Below, piece by piece: positions 27,451 to 35,168 of a stretch of 64,000 nt of DNA. Source of the DNA: Paenibacillus turicensis (GTDB lineage Bacteria; Bacillota; Bacilli; Paenibacillales; Paenibacillaceae); contig NZ_JAGGKG010000001.1 of assembly GCF_017873435.1 (NCBI RefSeq), positions 496,001 to 560,000 of the forward strand, written 5' to 3'. Position 1 is the stretch's first letter; every line of letters begins with the position of its first letter. The translations under genes and the position numbers were made by a program. The notes below the pieces were generated by a model that saw nothing but the letters and a program-made list of their open reading frames with translations, had not been told where the DNA came from and searched no databases.

Positions 27451-28407
27451 CTATAAGCTATATATTTTCTTTATTTCCTCAAGCTCTGGCATAGCTACGA
27501 CAGCCCCCATAAACTTCAGTTTATATGCGCTGACTGCAAAACCAAGCATCAAAGCTTCTCTTAACGTATATCCTTTTACGATACCAGCATAAAATCCTGA
27601 CCAAAATGCATCTCCAGCACCGGTAGTATCCACAATTTCATTAGCAAGTGTAGAAAATTCCACAGTTTCCTTACCATTAGAGACGATAGCGCCATCTTTG
27701 CCTAAGGTCATGATGACCAGTTTGGCACCTAGCGTAAGAAACTTTTCAATTTGATTTAAATGAGTGTCCTTTCCAAACAATCGTTCTGCATCATCTTCGG
27801 AAGGCTTTACGATATCCACCTTACCAACGATAGACTTAATATAGGCAAGCCCATCCTCCCCATTGTCCCACAGCATGGGATGATAATTAGGATCAAAGCC
27901 AATTAAGGAACCATGCTCCTTTGCTGTTGTAATCACATTTTCTATCGTATGTCGTGCAGGGCTTTTGGAAATAGGCCAGCTTGAGAAGTGAACAATTTTA
28001 GAGTTTTTGATCGCTTGGTCAAGCTCGTTGGTATAGCTTAGTTGGTAGTCAGCTCCCCTGTAAAAGATTGGGACAGGTGTGTCCATGCTTTTCGTGACCA
28101 TCACCATACTTGTGGCAGATTGTACTTGCTGTATAAGGGAAGGATCAACACCAGCACCCTGAACCTGATCGATCAAAAAGCTCCCTAGCCCATCTTTACC
28201 TACAGCCGCAGCAAGCTTAGCATCTATACCTAGCCTGTGTGTGTTCATTGCAATATTTGCGGGTGATCCACCAAAATATTTGTGATAGGTGCTAGATTCA
28301 AAATTGTCACCGTAATCATCCGAGATCATATCGATTAAAAGCTCACCGATGGACAACAGATCATTTTCTTTGTTGGCAAAAGTAAAACGCTCGTCAAATG
28401 TAATCAT
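27451..28407 (-). CDS. PfkB-family fructokinase
   Basis: About 318 residues of the ribokinase/PfkB fold. GGSPANIAMNTHRLG is the N-terminal signature and DTTGAGDAFWSGFYAG the C-terminal one, with the catalytic Asp in GAGD. FYRGADYQL and NYHPMLW are typical of fructokinases. Phosphorylates fructose released by the sucrose phosphorylase encoded next. AGGTG lies five bases before ATG 28407; a GTG codon directly before it is the alternative start. Gap to the DUF3237 gene 8 bp. Confidence 0.9.
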   Translation of the reverse strand: MITFDERFTFANKENDLLSIGELLIDMISDDYGDNFESSTYHKYFGGSPANIAMNTHRLGIDAKLAAAVGKDGLGSFLIDQVQGAGVDPSLIQQVQSATSMVMVTKSMDTPVPIFYRGADYQLSYTNELDQAIKNSKIVHFSSWPISKSPARHTIENVITTAKEHGSLIGFDPNYHPMLWDNGEDGLAYIKSIVGKVDIVKPSEDDAERLFGKDTHLNQIEKFLTLGAKLVIMTLGKDGAIVSNGKETVEFSTLANEIVDTTGAGDAFWSGFYAGIVKGYTLREALMLGFAVSAYKLKFMGAVVAMPELEEIKKIYSL

Positions 28408-28415
28408 CACAACAC

Positions 28416-28907
28416 CTATTTCAATTTATATATTTTTATGCATACACTAGGTTTTTCCGTTGCACTTGCACTTCCACTTATACCTGCTCCTGCTTCCAAG
28501 CTTCCCACAAAAACCCCACTACGCAGCCACTCGTATTTTCCATCCGCGACTTCAAAACGAGTTGTCGTCTTAATCATACTAGAGTGAACAGATTGACTGG
28601 TTTGATTAGTTTGACTGGTTTGACTAAGTTCAGACTCAGATGGCAATATACCTTCATTTTCAACAGAGATAACAACCCCATCATCAGTTTGAAGTGCATA
28701 TTTAGCAAATGCATGTGCTGTTTGATCATGACGTGTCGTATTCCAGTCATACCCACCTGATAAAATGTTGCCCTTGATATTAGGCCCAGAAAAAGTCCCA
28801 CCTGTGATCGGAATTAGCCTTAAAAATCCTTTTGGCGTCTCCCCTACCTCTTGCGTTTGTCCTAATTCTACTTCGAGCTCAAGCACCAATTCTGCTTCTA
28901 GCATCAT
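28416..28907 (-). CDS. DUF3237-family protein with Ser/Thr/Gln insertion
   Basis: 163 residues. The family's beta-barrel strands are visible: LEAELVLELEVELG, PKGFLRLIPITGGTFSGPNIKG, GGYDWN and ALQTDDGVVISVENEG, with the C-terminal YEWLRSGVFVGS. A low-complexity stretch SQTSQTNQTSQS interrupts it at about 98-110. Small barrel proteins of this family have no firmly assigned role; some sit in pathways for hydrophobic acids. ATG 28907 overlaps the esterase stop by 4 bases (ATGA), so it is translationally coupled. Its presence between esterase and kinase genes suggests handling of an acyl or aromatic product (inference). Confidence 0.82.
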   Translation of the reverse strand: MMLEAELVLELEVELGQTQEVGETPKGFLRLIPITGGTFSGPNIKGNILSGGYDWNTTRHDQTAHAFAKYALQTDDGVVISVENEGILPSESELSQTSQTNQTSQSVHSSMIKTTTRFEVADGKYEWLRSGVFVGSLEAGAGISGSASATEKPSVCIKIYKLK

Positions 28908-29722
28908 ACTGTTGCCCACTTCATCGCTTTTTCAATATACTCATTCCAGAATTTCCAATCATGCACCCCTGGCGCTTCAATGTAGGTATGCTCTACACCT
29001 TCATTCTCAAGAAATTCATGATACGCTCTATTTTCCTTCAACAAAAAGTCCTCTGTTCCACACGCCATATAGATATGAGGGATCACTGCTTTCTCAGGAT
29101 TCTCAGGATTATCTGCATTGTCCTTTTTCAAATTAAGGATTAAGGCCTCTGGATCCTTATCGCTCCCAAGTAGCTCATTTAAGTCGCCAAACACTCTTCG
29201 ATAGTAGTTATAGTCTGCAATAGGGTCTTTGAAATCCTCGGGAATACCTGCGATATTTCGTGTGATCAAGGCGGAGGATAAAGCAATAATTTTACTGAAG
29301 TGCTGGGAATATTTTAAGCCATTACGTAATGCTCCAAATCCCCCCATTGATAATCCACCGATAAATGTATCTTCTCTATTTGAAGAAATCGGAAAGGTTT
29401 TTCTCGTAAATTCAACTAGCTCATTGCCGATAAATTCAGCATGAAGCTCCCCTTTATCACTATCGTCTAAATAAAAGTTATTTTCTCCGCTTGGCATAAA
29501 TACTGCGGTATTATGAATCAGTGATAATTCCTGAATTTTAGCTCCTAATGACCAATCCATGTGGTTGCCTGCATAGCCATGCAATAGATAAAGGGATTTT
29601 ATCGGTCCCCGCTCTACTGGCTCTTGGCCTGGAATGTCAAAAGTATCCACGGGAACAAACGCAGTAAACGGAACCTGTCTTTTTAATGACTTAGAAAAAA
29701 AGTTCACTTGAAAAAATGCCAT
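28904..29722 (-). CDS. esterase, EstA/FrmB (esterase D-like) family
   Basis: 272 residues, no signal peptide. Alpha/beta hydrolase with LYLLHGYAGNHMDW, nucleophile elbow GGLSMGGFGAL, acid Asp in ACGTEDFLL and catalytic His in GVHDWKFW. The EstA/FrmB family hydrolyses short acyl esters, including acetylated or feruloylated carbohydrates and S-formylglutathione. AAAAGGAG lies nine bases before ATG 29722. Intracellular and embedded in a sugar uptake operon, so likely a deacylase for imported sugar esters (inference). Confidence 0.88.
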   Translation of the reverse strand: MAFFQVNFFSKSLKRQVPFTAFVPVDTFDIPGQEPVERGPIKSLYLLHGYAGNHMDWSLGAKIQELSLIHNTAVFMPSGENNFYLDDSDKGELHAEFIGNELVEFTRKTFPISSNREDTFIGGLSMGGFGALRNGLKYSQHFSKIIALSSALITRNIAGIPEDFKDPIADYNYYRRVFGDLNELLGSDKDPEALILNLKKDNADNPENPEKAVIPHIYMACGTEDFLLKENRAYHEFLENEGVEHTYIEAPGVHDWKFWNEYIEKAMKWATV

Positions 29723-29728
29723 CAAAAT

Positions 29729-30709
29729 CTACTCCTTTTCTCCACAATTAAAAGCCTTTTTTAATGCATATATACATTCGCTTCTAGCTCGTTTGCTAAT
29801 ATCTACCTCATTGAAAATCGCATCAAAGCCATGGAAACAGCCTGGATATAAATGAAACTCAACAGCAACGCCAGCCTGCGCAAGTCTAGCAACATAATCT
29901 ATCGTTTCGTCCCTAAAAGGATCAAGCTGACCGATAAACGTATAGGCAGGTGGAAGCTTACTCAAATCTGTAGCTCTGCTCGGCGCCGCATAAGGGGAAA
30001 CCTCGTCTAATCTAACACTATGATTATCCTGTGCGACCTGATCATGGGTACCTAAATACATGTTCCATGCGATAATATTACTTTCACGATTCCAAGCTAA
30101 CGGCATGTTTTCTTCATTGATCTCATAACTAGATGGCGTTTCATTGCGATCATCTAACATTGGATATAAAGGCATTTGAAAAGTAATCTCTGGTCCCCCA
30201 CGATCACGAGCCAGTAATGCCAACGCGGCAGTTAATCCACCACCAGCACTTGCACCTGCAATGGCAAGCCTTGTAGCGTCAATCTGCAATTCATCGGCAT
30301 GCTCCGCAGCCCATTTCAGACCAGCATAACAATCTTCAATCGCCGCAGGATAAGGATGTTCCGGTGCTAGACGGTAGTCAATCGATATCACAACACAATG
30401 AACCTCATTTACCATGTATTCACAAAATCCATCATCGCCATCAGGGCTACCTAATACATAACCACCCCCATGAATCCAGTAAACGGCGGGTAGAACTGAA
30501 GTGGTTCTGTTCTTTGGCTCATAAATTTTCACCCTTAGCTCACATTCTGAACCTTGAAAATGACGAGTAGTGATGTTTACATCTGGCGAGCCCTCCAGTT
30601 TGGGCGGCTGAAAGCTTCTCATTTTATCTAAATCCTTAGACAGATCAAACCTTGGCGCATTATTCAATATATCCCGTAGTTCAGGTAACACCTTTTCCTC
30701 ATACGACAT
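29729..30709 (-). CDS. alpha/beta hydrolase fold-3 (HSL-type) esterase
   Basis: 326 residues. Hormone-sensitive-lipase type: oxyanion motif HGGGYVLG, nucleophile elbow GASAGGG, DYRLAPEHPYPAA, acid Asp in GQLDPFRDE and catalytic His in CFHGFD. Hydrolyses medium or short acyl esters in the cytoplasm. AAAGGAG precedes the ATG. Six bases separate it from the next esterase gene. Two different esterases in one sugar operon is unusual. Confidence 0.9.
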   Translation of the reverse strand: MSYEEKVLPELRDILNNAPRFDLSKDLDKMRSFQPPKLEGSPDVNITTRHFQGSECELRVKIYEPKNRTTSVLPAVYWIHGGGYVLGSPDGDDGFCEYMVNEVHCVVISIDYRLAPEHPYPAAIEDCYAGLKWAAEHADELQIDATRLAIAGASAGGGLTAALALLARDRGGPEITFQMPLYPMLDDRNETPSSYEINEENMPLAWNRESNIIAWNMYLGTHDQVAQDNHSVRLDEVSPYAAPSRATDLSKLPPAYTFIGQLDPFRDETIDYVARLAQAGVAVEFHLYPGCFHGFDAIFNEVDISKRARSECIYALKKAFNCGEKE

Positions 30710-30727
30710 TCCCCAAAACTCCTTTGC

Positions 30728-31534
30728 TTACAAGTAAGTAAACGGCTCTTTGCAGTCTATAAAATGGACGGGTACGCCATCAAGCATCGGTGCTAACCAT
30801 TCCGCCATATATTTCATTCCTGCTTCCTCACTACGCTCATGTCCTAAGACCAGCATCGCTTTGTTCATCCCAAGTGCGGCAGCATCACGTACATATGGTG
30901 TTAACGTCCATTCAATGATGTCTCCACAGACCATCACGTCCAAATTTTTCTCCCGCATTAACGTCATCGGCATCTCTTCTGTGCCAAGTCCAAGACTTCC
31001 GCCACCCACTAAAATGCCTACTCGTCTACACTTCGTCTCTGGCGATCCCACGATTTGAATGACCTGCATGTCTAGCTTTTCTTTAAAAAAGTTACTTAGC
31101 TCCACTAACGACATTTCAGGAATTTCATAACTATGGGGATATTGTTGCCCTTCAATTAAATAATCCTTCCATCCGATTTCTTTGATCAAGCCATCATAAA
31201 TTAAGTCTGTAGGTGCTGCGTGCATATGATCATGGAAACGCCAAATCGCAATATTGTGATCATCTATCAGCTGTTTTTTCTGTAAATATACAGGATCATC
31301 ACTAAGCCACTCTGTCGTATCACGTCCAGTATAATACGTAGGTTCATGCGTAATAATCAAGTTCGCTCCCTGTTCAATCGCCTGATTAATCACTTCCACT
31401 GTTGCCATAAACGTCGTGGCAATGCCAGTTACCTCTGTGTCAGGACTTCCGCTCATCAACTGATCACACGTTTGTTCAAACTTAATACCACCAAATTGAT
31501 TTAAAATTTCATCAATCACCTGTTGTACCTTCAT
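30728..31534 (-). CDS. Nif3-like dinuclear metal-centre protein
   Basis: 268 residues, Nif3/DUF34 family: IITHEPTYY (metal ligands), FHDHMHA, and late GHERSEEAGM. Members bind two metals; suggested activities include GTP cyclohydrolase-like and damage-repair hydrolysis, but the true role is unsettled. This one is a divergent operon-linked form rather than the housekeeping copy that usually sits beside a tRNA methyltransferase. GGAGG and a start-stop ATGTGATG lie at the start codon. Its place between transport and esterase genes suggests a catabolic hydrolase in this pathway. Confidence 0.83.
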   Translation of the reverse strand: MKVQQVIDEILNQFGGIKFEQTCDQLMSGSPDTEVTGIATTFMATVEVINQAIEQGANLIITHEPTYYTGRDTTEWLSDDPVYLQKKQLIDDHNIAIWRFHDHMHAAPTDLIYDGLIKEIGWKDYLIEGQQYPHSYEIPEMSLVELSNFFKEKLDMQVIQIVGSPETKCRRVGILVGGGSLGLGTEEMPMTLMREKNLDVMVCGDIIEWTLTPYVRDAAALGMNKAMLVLGHERSEEAGMKYMAEWLAPMLDGVPVHFIDCKEPFTYL

Positions 31535-31590
31535 CACATTTTCTCCTCCTATTATTTTACAAATTATTACACTCTTCTATTATGCTCCTA

Positions 31591-32490
31591 TTATCCTTTT
31601 ACCGCACCCACCACGACACCTTTAATAAAATACTTTTGCATGAATGGGAAAATAATGACGATTGGAAGTACACCAATTACAGCTAAAGCCATCCGTACCG
31701 CATTACTTGGCAGTTGCACTGCTACAGCGCCAATCGCAGAACCCGCCGCCCCAGATTTGAGGTATTGGATATTGTCCATCATTCTAACTAGTAAATTTTG
31801 AATTCCATAATATTGTGGTTTAGTAATGTAATATAAGCCGTTAATCCAATCGTTCCAATATGCGATTCCTGTAAAAATACCAATCGTGGCAATCGCAGGT
31901 GTAGATAAAGGAAGTATAATTTTGAAAAAGATTTTTAGTTCCTTTGCTCCGTCAATTTGAGCCGACTCTATTAAAGCCCCTGGCACATTATTACGATAAT
32001 AGTTTGTCATTAAAAACACGTTAAATGCATTCATTAAATAATTGGGTATCATGAGTGCAAATAATGAATCTTTAATATGGAATATTCTTGTCCACATAAT
32101 ATATGCAGGTGCAATACCACCGCTGAATAACATTGTAAATAACACTAGGAACGAAATGATTTTTCCATATTTAAAATCACTTCTGGAAAGCGGATAGGCA
32201 AGCATTGCTGTGATAAGCACACCTAGCAAAGTACCTACTGCCGTTACGAAGATAGATACACCATATGCTTTAAAAATCGTTTTAGATTCTGAAACTAGGT
32301 AAGAGTAGGCATCCAAGCTTAAAGCTTTTGGAAAAAAGCTATACCCATTAGCAATCAATTCATTTTCTTGTGTAAATGAAGCAATAAAAATTAATAAAAT
32401 GGGGGCGATACTTAAAATAACTAGAATTATAATTGTGACTTCGGCAAAAATCGTAAACCTTTTCTCCCCACGCGTTTGAAGTTCTGTCAT
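31591..32490 (-). CDS. carbohydrate ABC transporter permease, LplC-type
   Basis: 299 residues, six membrane helices, with the EAA coupling loop ESAQIDGAKELKIFFKIILPLS and the typical C-terminal VVVGAVKG. Forms the membrane pore with the LplB-type partner. AGGAGG precedes the ATG. No ATPase gene is in the locus, as usual for LplABC/YtcQ-type systems that share an MsmX-like ATPase encoded elsewhere. Confidence 0.92.
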   Translation of the reverse strand: MTELQTRGEKRFTIFAEVTIIILVILSIAPILLIFIASFTQENELIANGYSFFPKALSLDAYSYLVSESKTIFKAYGVSIFVTAVGTLLGVLITAMLAYPLSRSDFKYGKIISFLVLFTMLFSGGIAPAYIMWTRIFHIKDSLFALMIPNYLMNAFNVFLMTNYYRNNVPGALIESAQIDGAKELKIFFKIILPLSTPAIATIGIFTGIAYWNDWINGLYYITKPQYYGIQNLLVRMMDNIQYLKSGAAGSAIGAVAVQLPSNAVRMALAVIGVLPIVIIFPFMQKYFIKGVVVGAVKG

Positions 32491-32502
32491 CTGCTTTGCC
32501 TC

Positions 32503-33426
32503 CTAAAACAAAGAGTTATCCGAATCTATTTTTCGCACAATCCCGTTTGCTACCATCACTAATACAAATCCGACCAGTGACTGATATAATCCGGAAGCAG
32601 CAGCCATACCTGTATCATTCAGCTGCATCATCGCCCGATAAACAAAGGTATCAATCGTCTGCGTCGTATTGTACAACGCCCCTGAATTCATAGGCACCTG
32701 ATAAAATAGACCAAAATCTGAATTCATAATTCTTCCTACAGCCAGCAAGGTCATAATAATAATGGTTGGCTTCAACAATGGAAGGGTGATGTCCTTAATT
32801 TGTCTAAACTTGCCTGCGCCATCGATTTTAGCTGCTTCGTAAATACTTTTATCCATCCCAGCAATGCTAGCCATGTAGACGATGGAGGAATACCCCGCCG
32901 TTTTCCAAATGAAAACAAGTACGATAATGACGGGCCAATATTTAGCTTCTGAATACCATGAGATTTCAGGTAGATTAAATAAACTGAGAATTGTTTTATT
33001 AATTAAACCCGAATCCGAATTTAAAAATGAAAATACGATATAGGAGATAACAACGGTCGAAATAACACTAGGAATAATGAGTGCATTTTGATAAAACTTC
33101 GATAGAAACTTTTTAGTTAACTCTGTCATTAAAAGTGCAACGATGATCGCACAGATCGTACCAATCACGATAAAGGCTAAATTGTATAAAATCGTATTTC
33201 TCGTCATGATCCACGCATCTTTGGTTTTAAATAAAAATGCGAAGTTATCAAGACCTATCCAATCTCCACCAAAAATCCCTTTCGCGAAGTTTTGGCTCTT
33301 AAACGCAATGACTACGCCTGCCATCGGGATATAGTTATTTATGAGTAAGTAGATCATTCCCGGAATGGTAAGCAACAGTAACGGTAATGAGCTTTTGGCG
33401 CTTTTACGTCTAATTTTTTGTGCCAT
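32503..33426 (-). CDS. carbohydrate ABC transporter permease, LplB-type
   Basis: 307 residues with a basic N-terminus and six membrane helices. The EAA loop reads YEAAKIDGAGKFRQIKDITLPLL. Belongs to the LplB group, with the ending YRAMMQLNDTGMAAASGLYQS. It is 12 bp ahead of the LplC-type gene and 90 bp behind the binding-protein gene, with a hairpin in that gap. Confidence 0.92.
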   Translation of the reverse strand: MAQKIRRKSAKSSLPLLLLTIPGMIYLLINNYIPMAGVVIAFKSQNFAKGIFGGDWIGLDNFAFLFKTKDAWIMTRNTILYNLAFIVIGTICAIIVALLMTELTKKFLSKFYQNALIIPSVISTVVISYIVFSFLNSDSGLINKTILSLFNLPEISWYSEAKYWPVIIVLVFIWKTAGYSSIVYMASIAGMDKSIYEAAKIDGAGKFRQIKDITLPLLKPTIIIMTLLAVGRIMNSDFGLFYQVPMNSGALYNTTQTIDTFVYRAMMQLNDTGMAAASGLYQSLVGFVLVMVANGIVRKIDSDNSLF

Positions 33427-33477
33427 ATCTTTTATCCCTTTCCTGTGGTTAATAAAACACTTCCTTGTGATAAATGA

Positions 33478-33501
33478 AGTGAAGATTAAATAATCTTCAC
33501 T
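33478..33501 (-). other. perfect mRNA hairpin between binding protein and permease genes
   Basis: AGTGAAGATT / AATCTTCACT with a 4-base loop, no T-run behind it. Such stems after a binding-protein gene usually protect the upstream mRNA from 3' exonucleases or end part of the transcripts, giving more binding protein than permease. Confidence 0.6.
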
Positions 33502-33516
33502 CCATTCGACTTGTTC

Positions 33517-35028
33517 TTATTTATTGTTTTGGGCAAGCCATGCATCAAGCTGTTTTTGTTTCTCAGCCACGATCCGATCCATACCTGCATCCTTGAGTGC
33601 TCTAATAATGTTTGGAAGCTCTTTGTCAGGGTCAAGACTACCCGTATTTAATCCAGGTAAATATTGATTAATAATATTCATAACGGAGGAATATTCCGCT
33701 TTTAGACTAGAGCTATCGAAGGTGAAGCCAAATGCTTTTGATTTTGCAGAGGAGCTATTTTCACTCTCCATCAGCTTCATATCCTCGATACTTTGGCCTT
33801 CCAATGCAAACTGATTAAACATGTTACCTACAATCCCAGAGCTAAGTTGCGCTGTATAAGGGACAGTATTTGCATCTTTACCTTCAGGGAAATTTACATG
33901 ATCTGCATCAATTTTAGTGTAGTCTTCTCCTTCTAGGCCAAACACGATCAAATTAACAATATCTTTATCTGAGAACGTTAAATTCATAAACTTCATTGCT
34001 GCTTCTGGTTTTTCACTGTTTGCAGAAATCGCCCAGCTCACTGCATTCACACTTGTCGTGGATAGATAAGGTTGAGCTAGTCTTACCATATTTACAGGTT
34101 TACCGGTCATAGCAGCAATTTGAGCACCTGATTCAAGTCCTGCATAACTTGCAATATAAGAGAAACCACGATCAGACGACATTAGTTCTGTTGCTAAAAC
34201 GTTAGAGGTTGCTGCGTCCTTAGAGATATAGCCTTTGTTAAACCAATCTCTCGCGATTTTGATTTTTTCTTTAAACTGTTCTGTTTCATAGAAGCTCACA
34301 ACTTTTGTGCTATCCCCAACTAAAACCGCAGTTGGCTTAAAGATGTCATCCGTCAAATAATCAATGTTATCCATTGTATTCAAAACACCAGATACGCCCT
34401 GATTTGCAGGAGCAATTGGAACCATATTTGGATATTTAGCTTTTACCTTTGCAAAAAGGGCATCTAGATCATCAATACTTTTGATATTATCTGGTGAAAC
34501 GCCTAATTCCTTCATAATATCTTCGCGATACACTAGGTTCGGAGCAAGCGCATAACCTTTGTAGGCTGGAATCGCATAGGTTTTACCATTGGATTGTGTG
34601 GACTTCAAGAAATCCTCGCCTACAATCTGCTTGGTCTCTTTCCCATCTTTATCAAGCAAATCATCTAGTGGCATCACCATATTTTTAGAAATATATTGAT
34701 TCAAGTCGCCCAAAGTATGGAAAATATCAAGTTTTTCGCCACTCTGAATTGCAAGATTGACTTGCTGTGCATAATTTGAAACCCCCATTGGTTTCAGTTT
34801 TACTTTTACATTAATTTTGGGAATTGTAATGTCATTGATGGCTTTCTCTACCTTACTGGTATCCTCAGGGACTTTATTGAATGTAACAAAGGAATAGACA
34901 ATCTCATCCGGATTACTTTGCTTATCCTCTGCGGAATTTTTGGAATTGCCGCTGCTACACGCCGATAATAATGAAGTGGAAAGTGCAACAATAGCTAACC
35001 CACTCAAAAGCTTTTTAAATTTTTTCAT
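33517..35028 (-). CDS. extracellular sugar-binding lipoprotein (LplA-type)
   Basis: 503 residues. The signal peptide ends in lipobox LLSAC followed by SSGNSKNS. Family-1-type solute-binding protein (INDITIPKINVKVKLKPM, LDIFHTLGDLNQYI, YREDIMKELGV, VSWAISANSEKPEAAMKF), close to the LplA/YtcQ group that binds complex or modified oligosaccharides. GAGGGGG precedes the ATG. First gene of the transport part, with a cre box and a separate inverted repeat upstream. Ligand unknown; sucrose or a sucrose ester is inferred from the enzymes downstream. Confidence 0.9.
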   Translation of the reverse strand: MKKFKKLLSGLAIVALSTSLLSACSSGNSKNSAEDKQSNPDEIVYSFVTFNKVPEDTSKVEKAINDITIPKINVKVKLKPMGVSNYAQQVNLAIQSGEKLDIFHTLGDLNQYISKNMVMPLDDLLDKDGKETKQIVGEDFLKSTQSNGKTYAIPAYKGYALAPNLVYREDIMKELGVSPDNIKSIDDLDALFAKVKAKYPNMVPIAPANQGVSGVLNTMDNIDYLTDDIFKPTAVLVGDSTKVVSFYETEQFKEKIKIARDWFNKGYISKDAATSNVLATELMSSDRGFSYIASYAGLESGAQIAAMTGKPVNMVRLAQPYLSTTSVNAVSWAISANSEKPEAAMKFMNLTFSDKDIVNLIVFGLEGEDYTKIDADHVNFPEGKDANTVPYTAQLSSGIVGNMFNQFALEGQSIEDMKLMESENSSSAKSKAFGFTFDSSSLKAEYSSVMNIINQYLPGLNTGSLDPDKELPNIIRALKDAGMDRIVAEKQKQLDAWLAQNNK

Positions 35029-35091
35029 CTGAATCCCCCTCAGCAGTTATAAATTAAAGTTAAGCTTTTTTTATATAATGTAATTATAGTG

Positions 35092-35129
35092 GTTCCCCTA
35101 GATTAAACGCTTTCAAAAACAAGGGGAAC
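35092..35129 (-). promoter_or_regulatory. cre box inside a GTTCCCC...GGGGAAC inverted repeat
   Basis: On the minus strand TGAAAGCGTTTAAT (35115-35102) matches the cre consensus at 13 of 14 positions. It is bracketed by a perfect 7-bp inverted repeat, GTTCCCC (35092-35098) and GGGGAAC (35123-35129). A TATAAT -10 follows about 15 bases downstream on the minus strand (near 35082-35087) without a recognisable -35, which fits an activator-dependent promoter. The repeat is a candidate YesN-type (AraC) operator. Confidence 0.6.
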
Positions 35130-35168
35130 ATTTTTGCTTTTAAGCGATTATAAAAAGAAGATGGTAGC

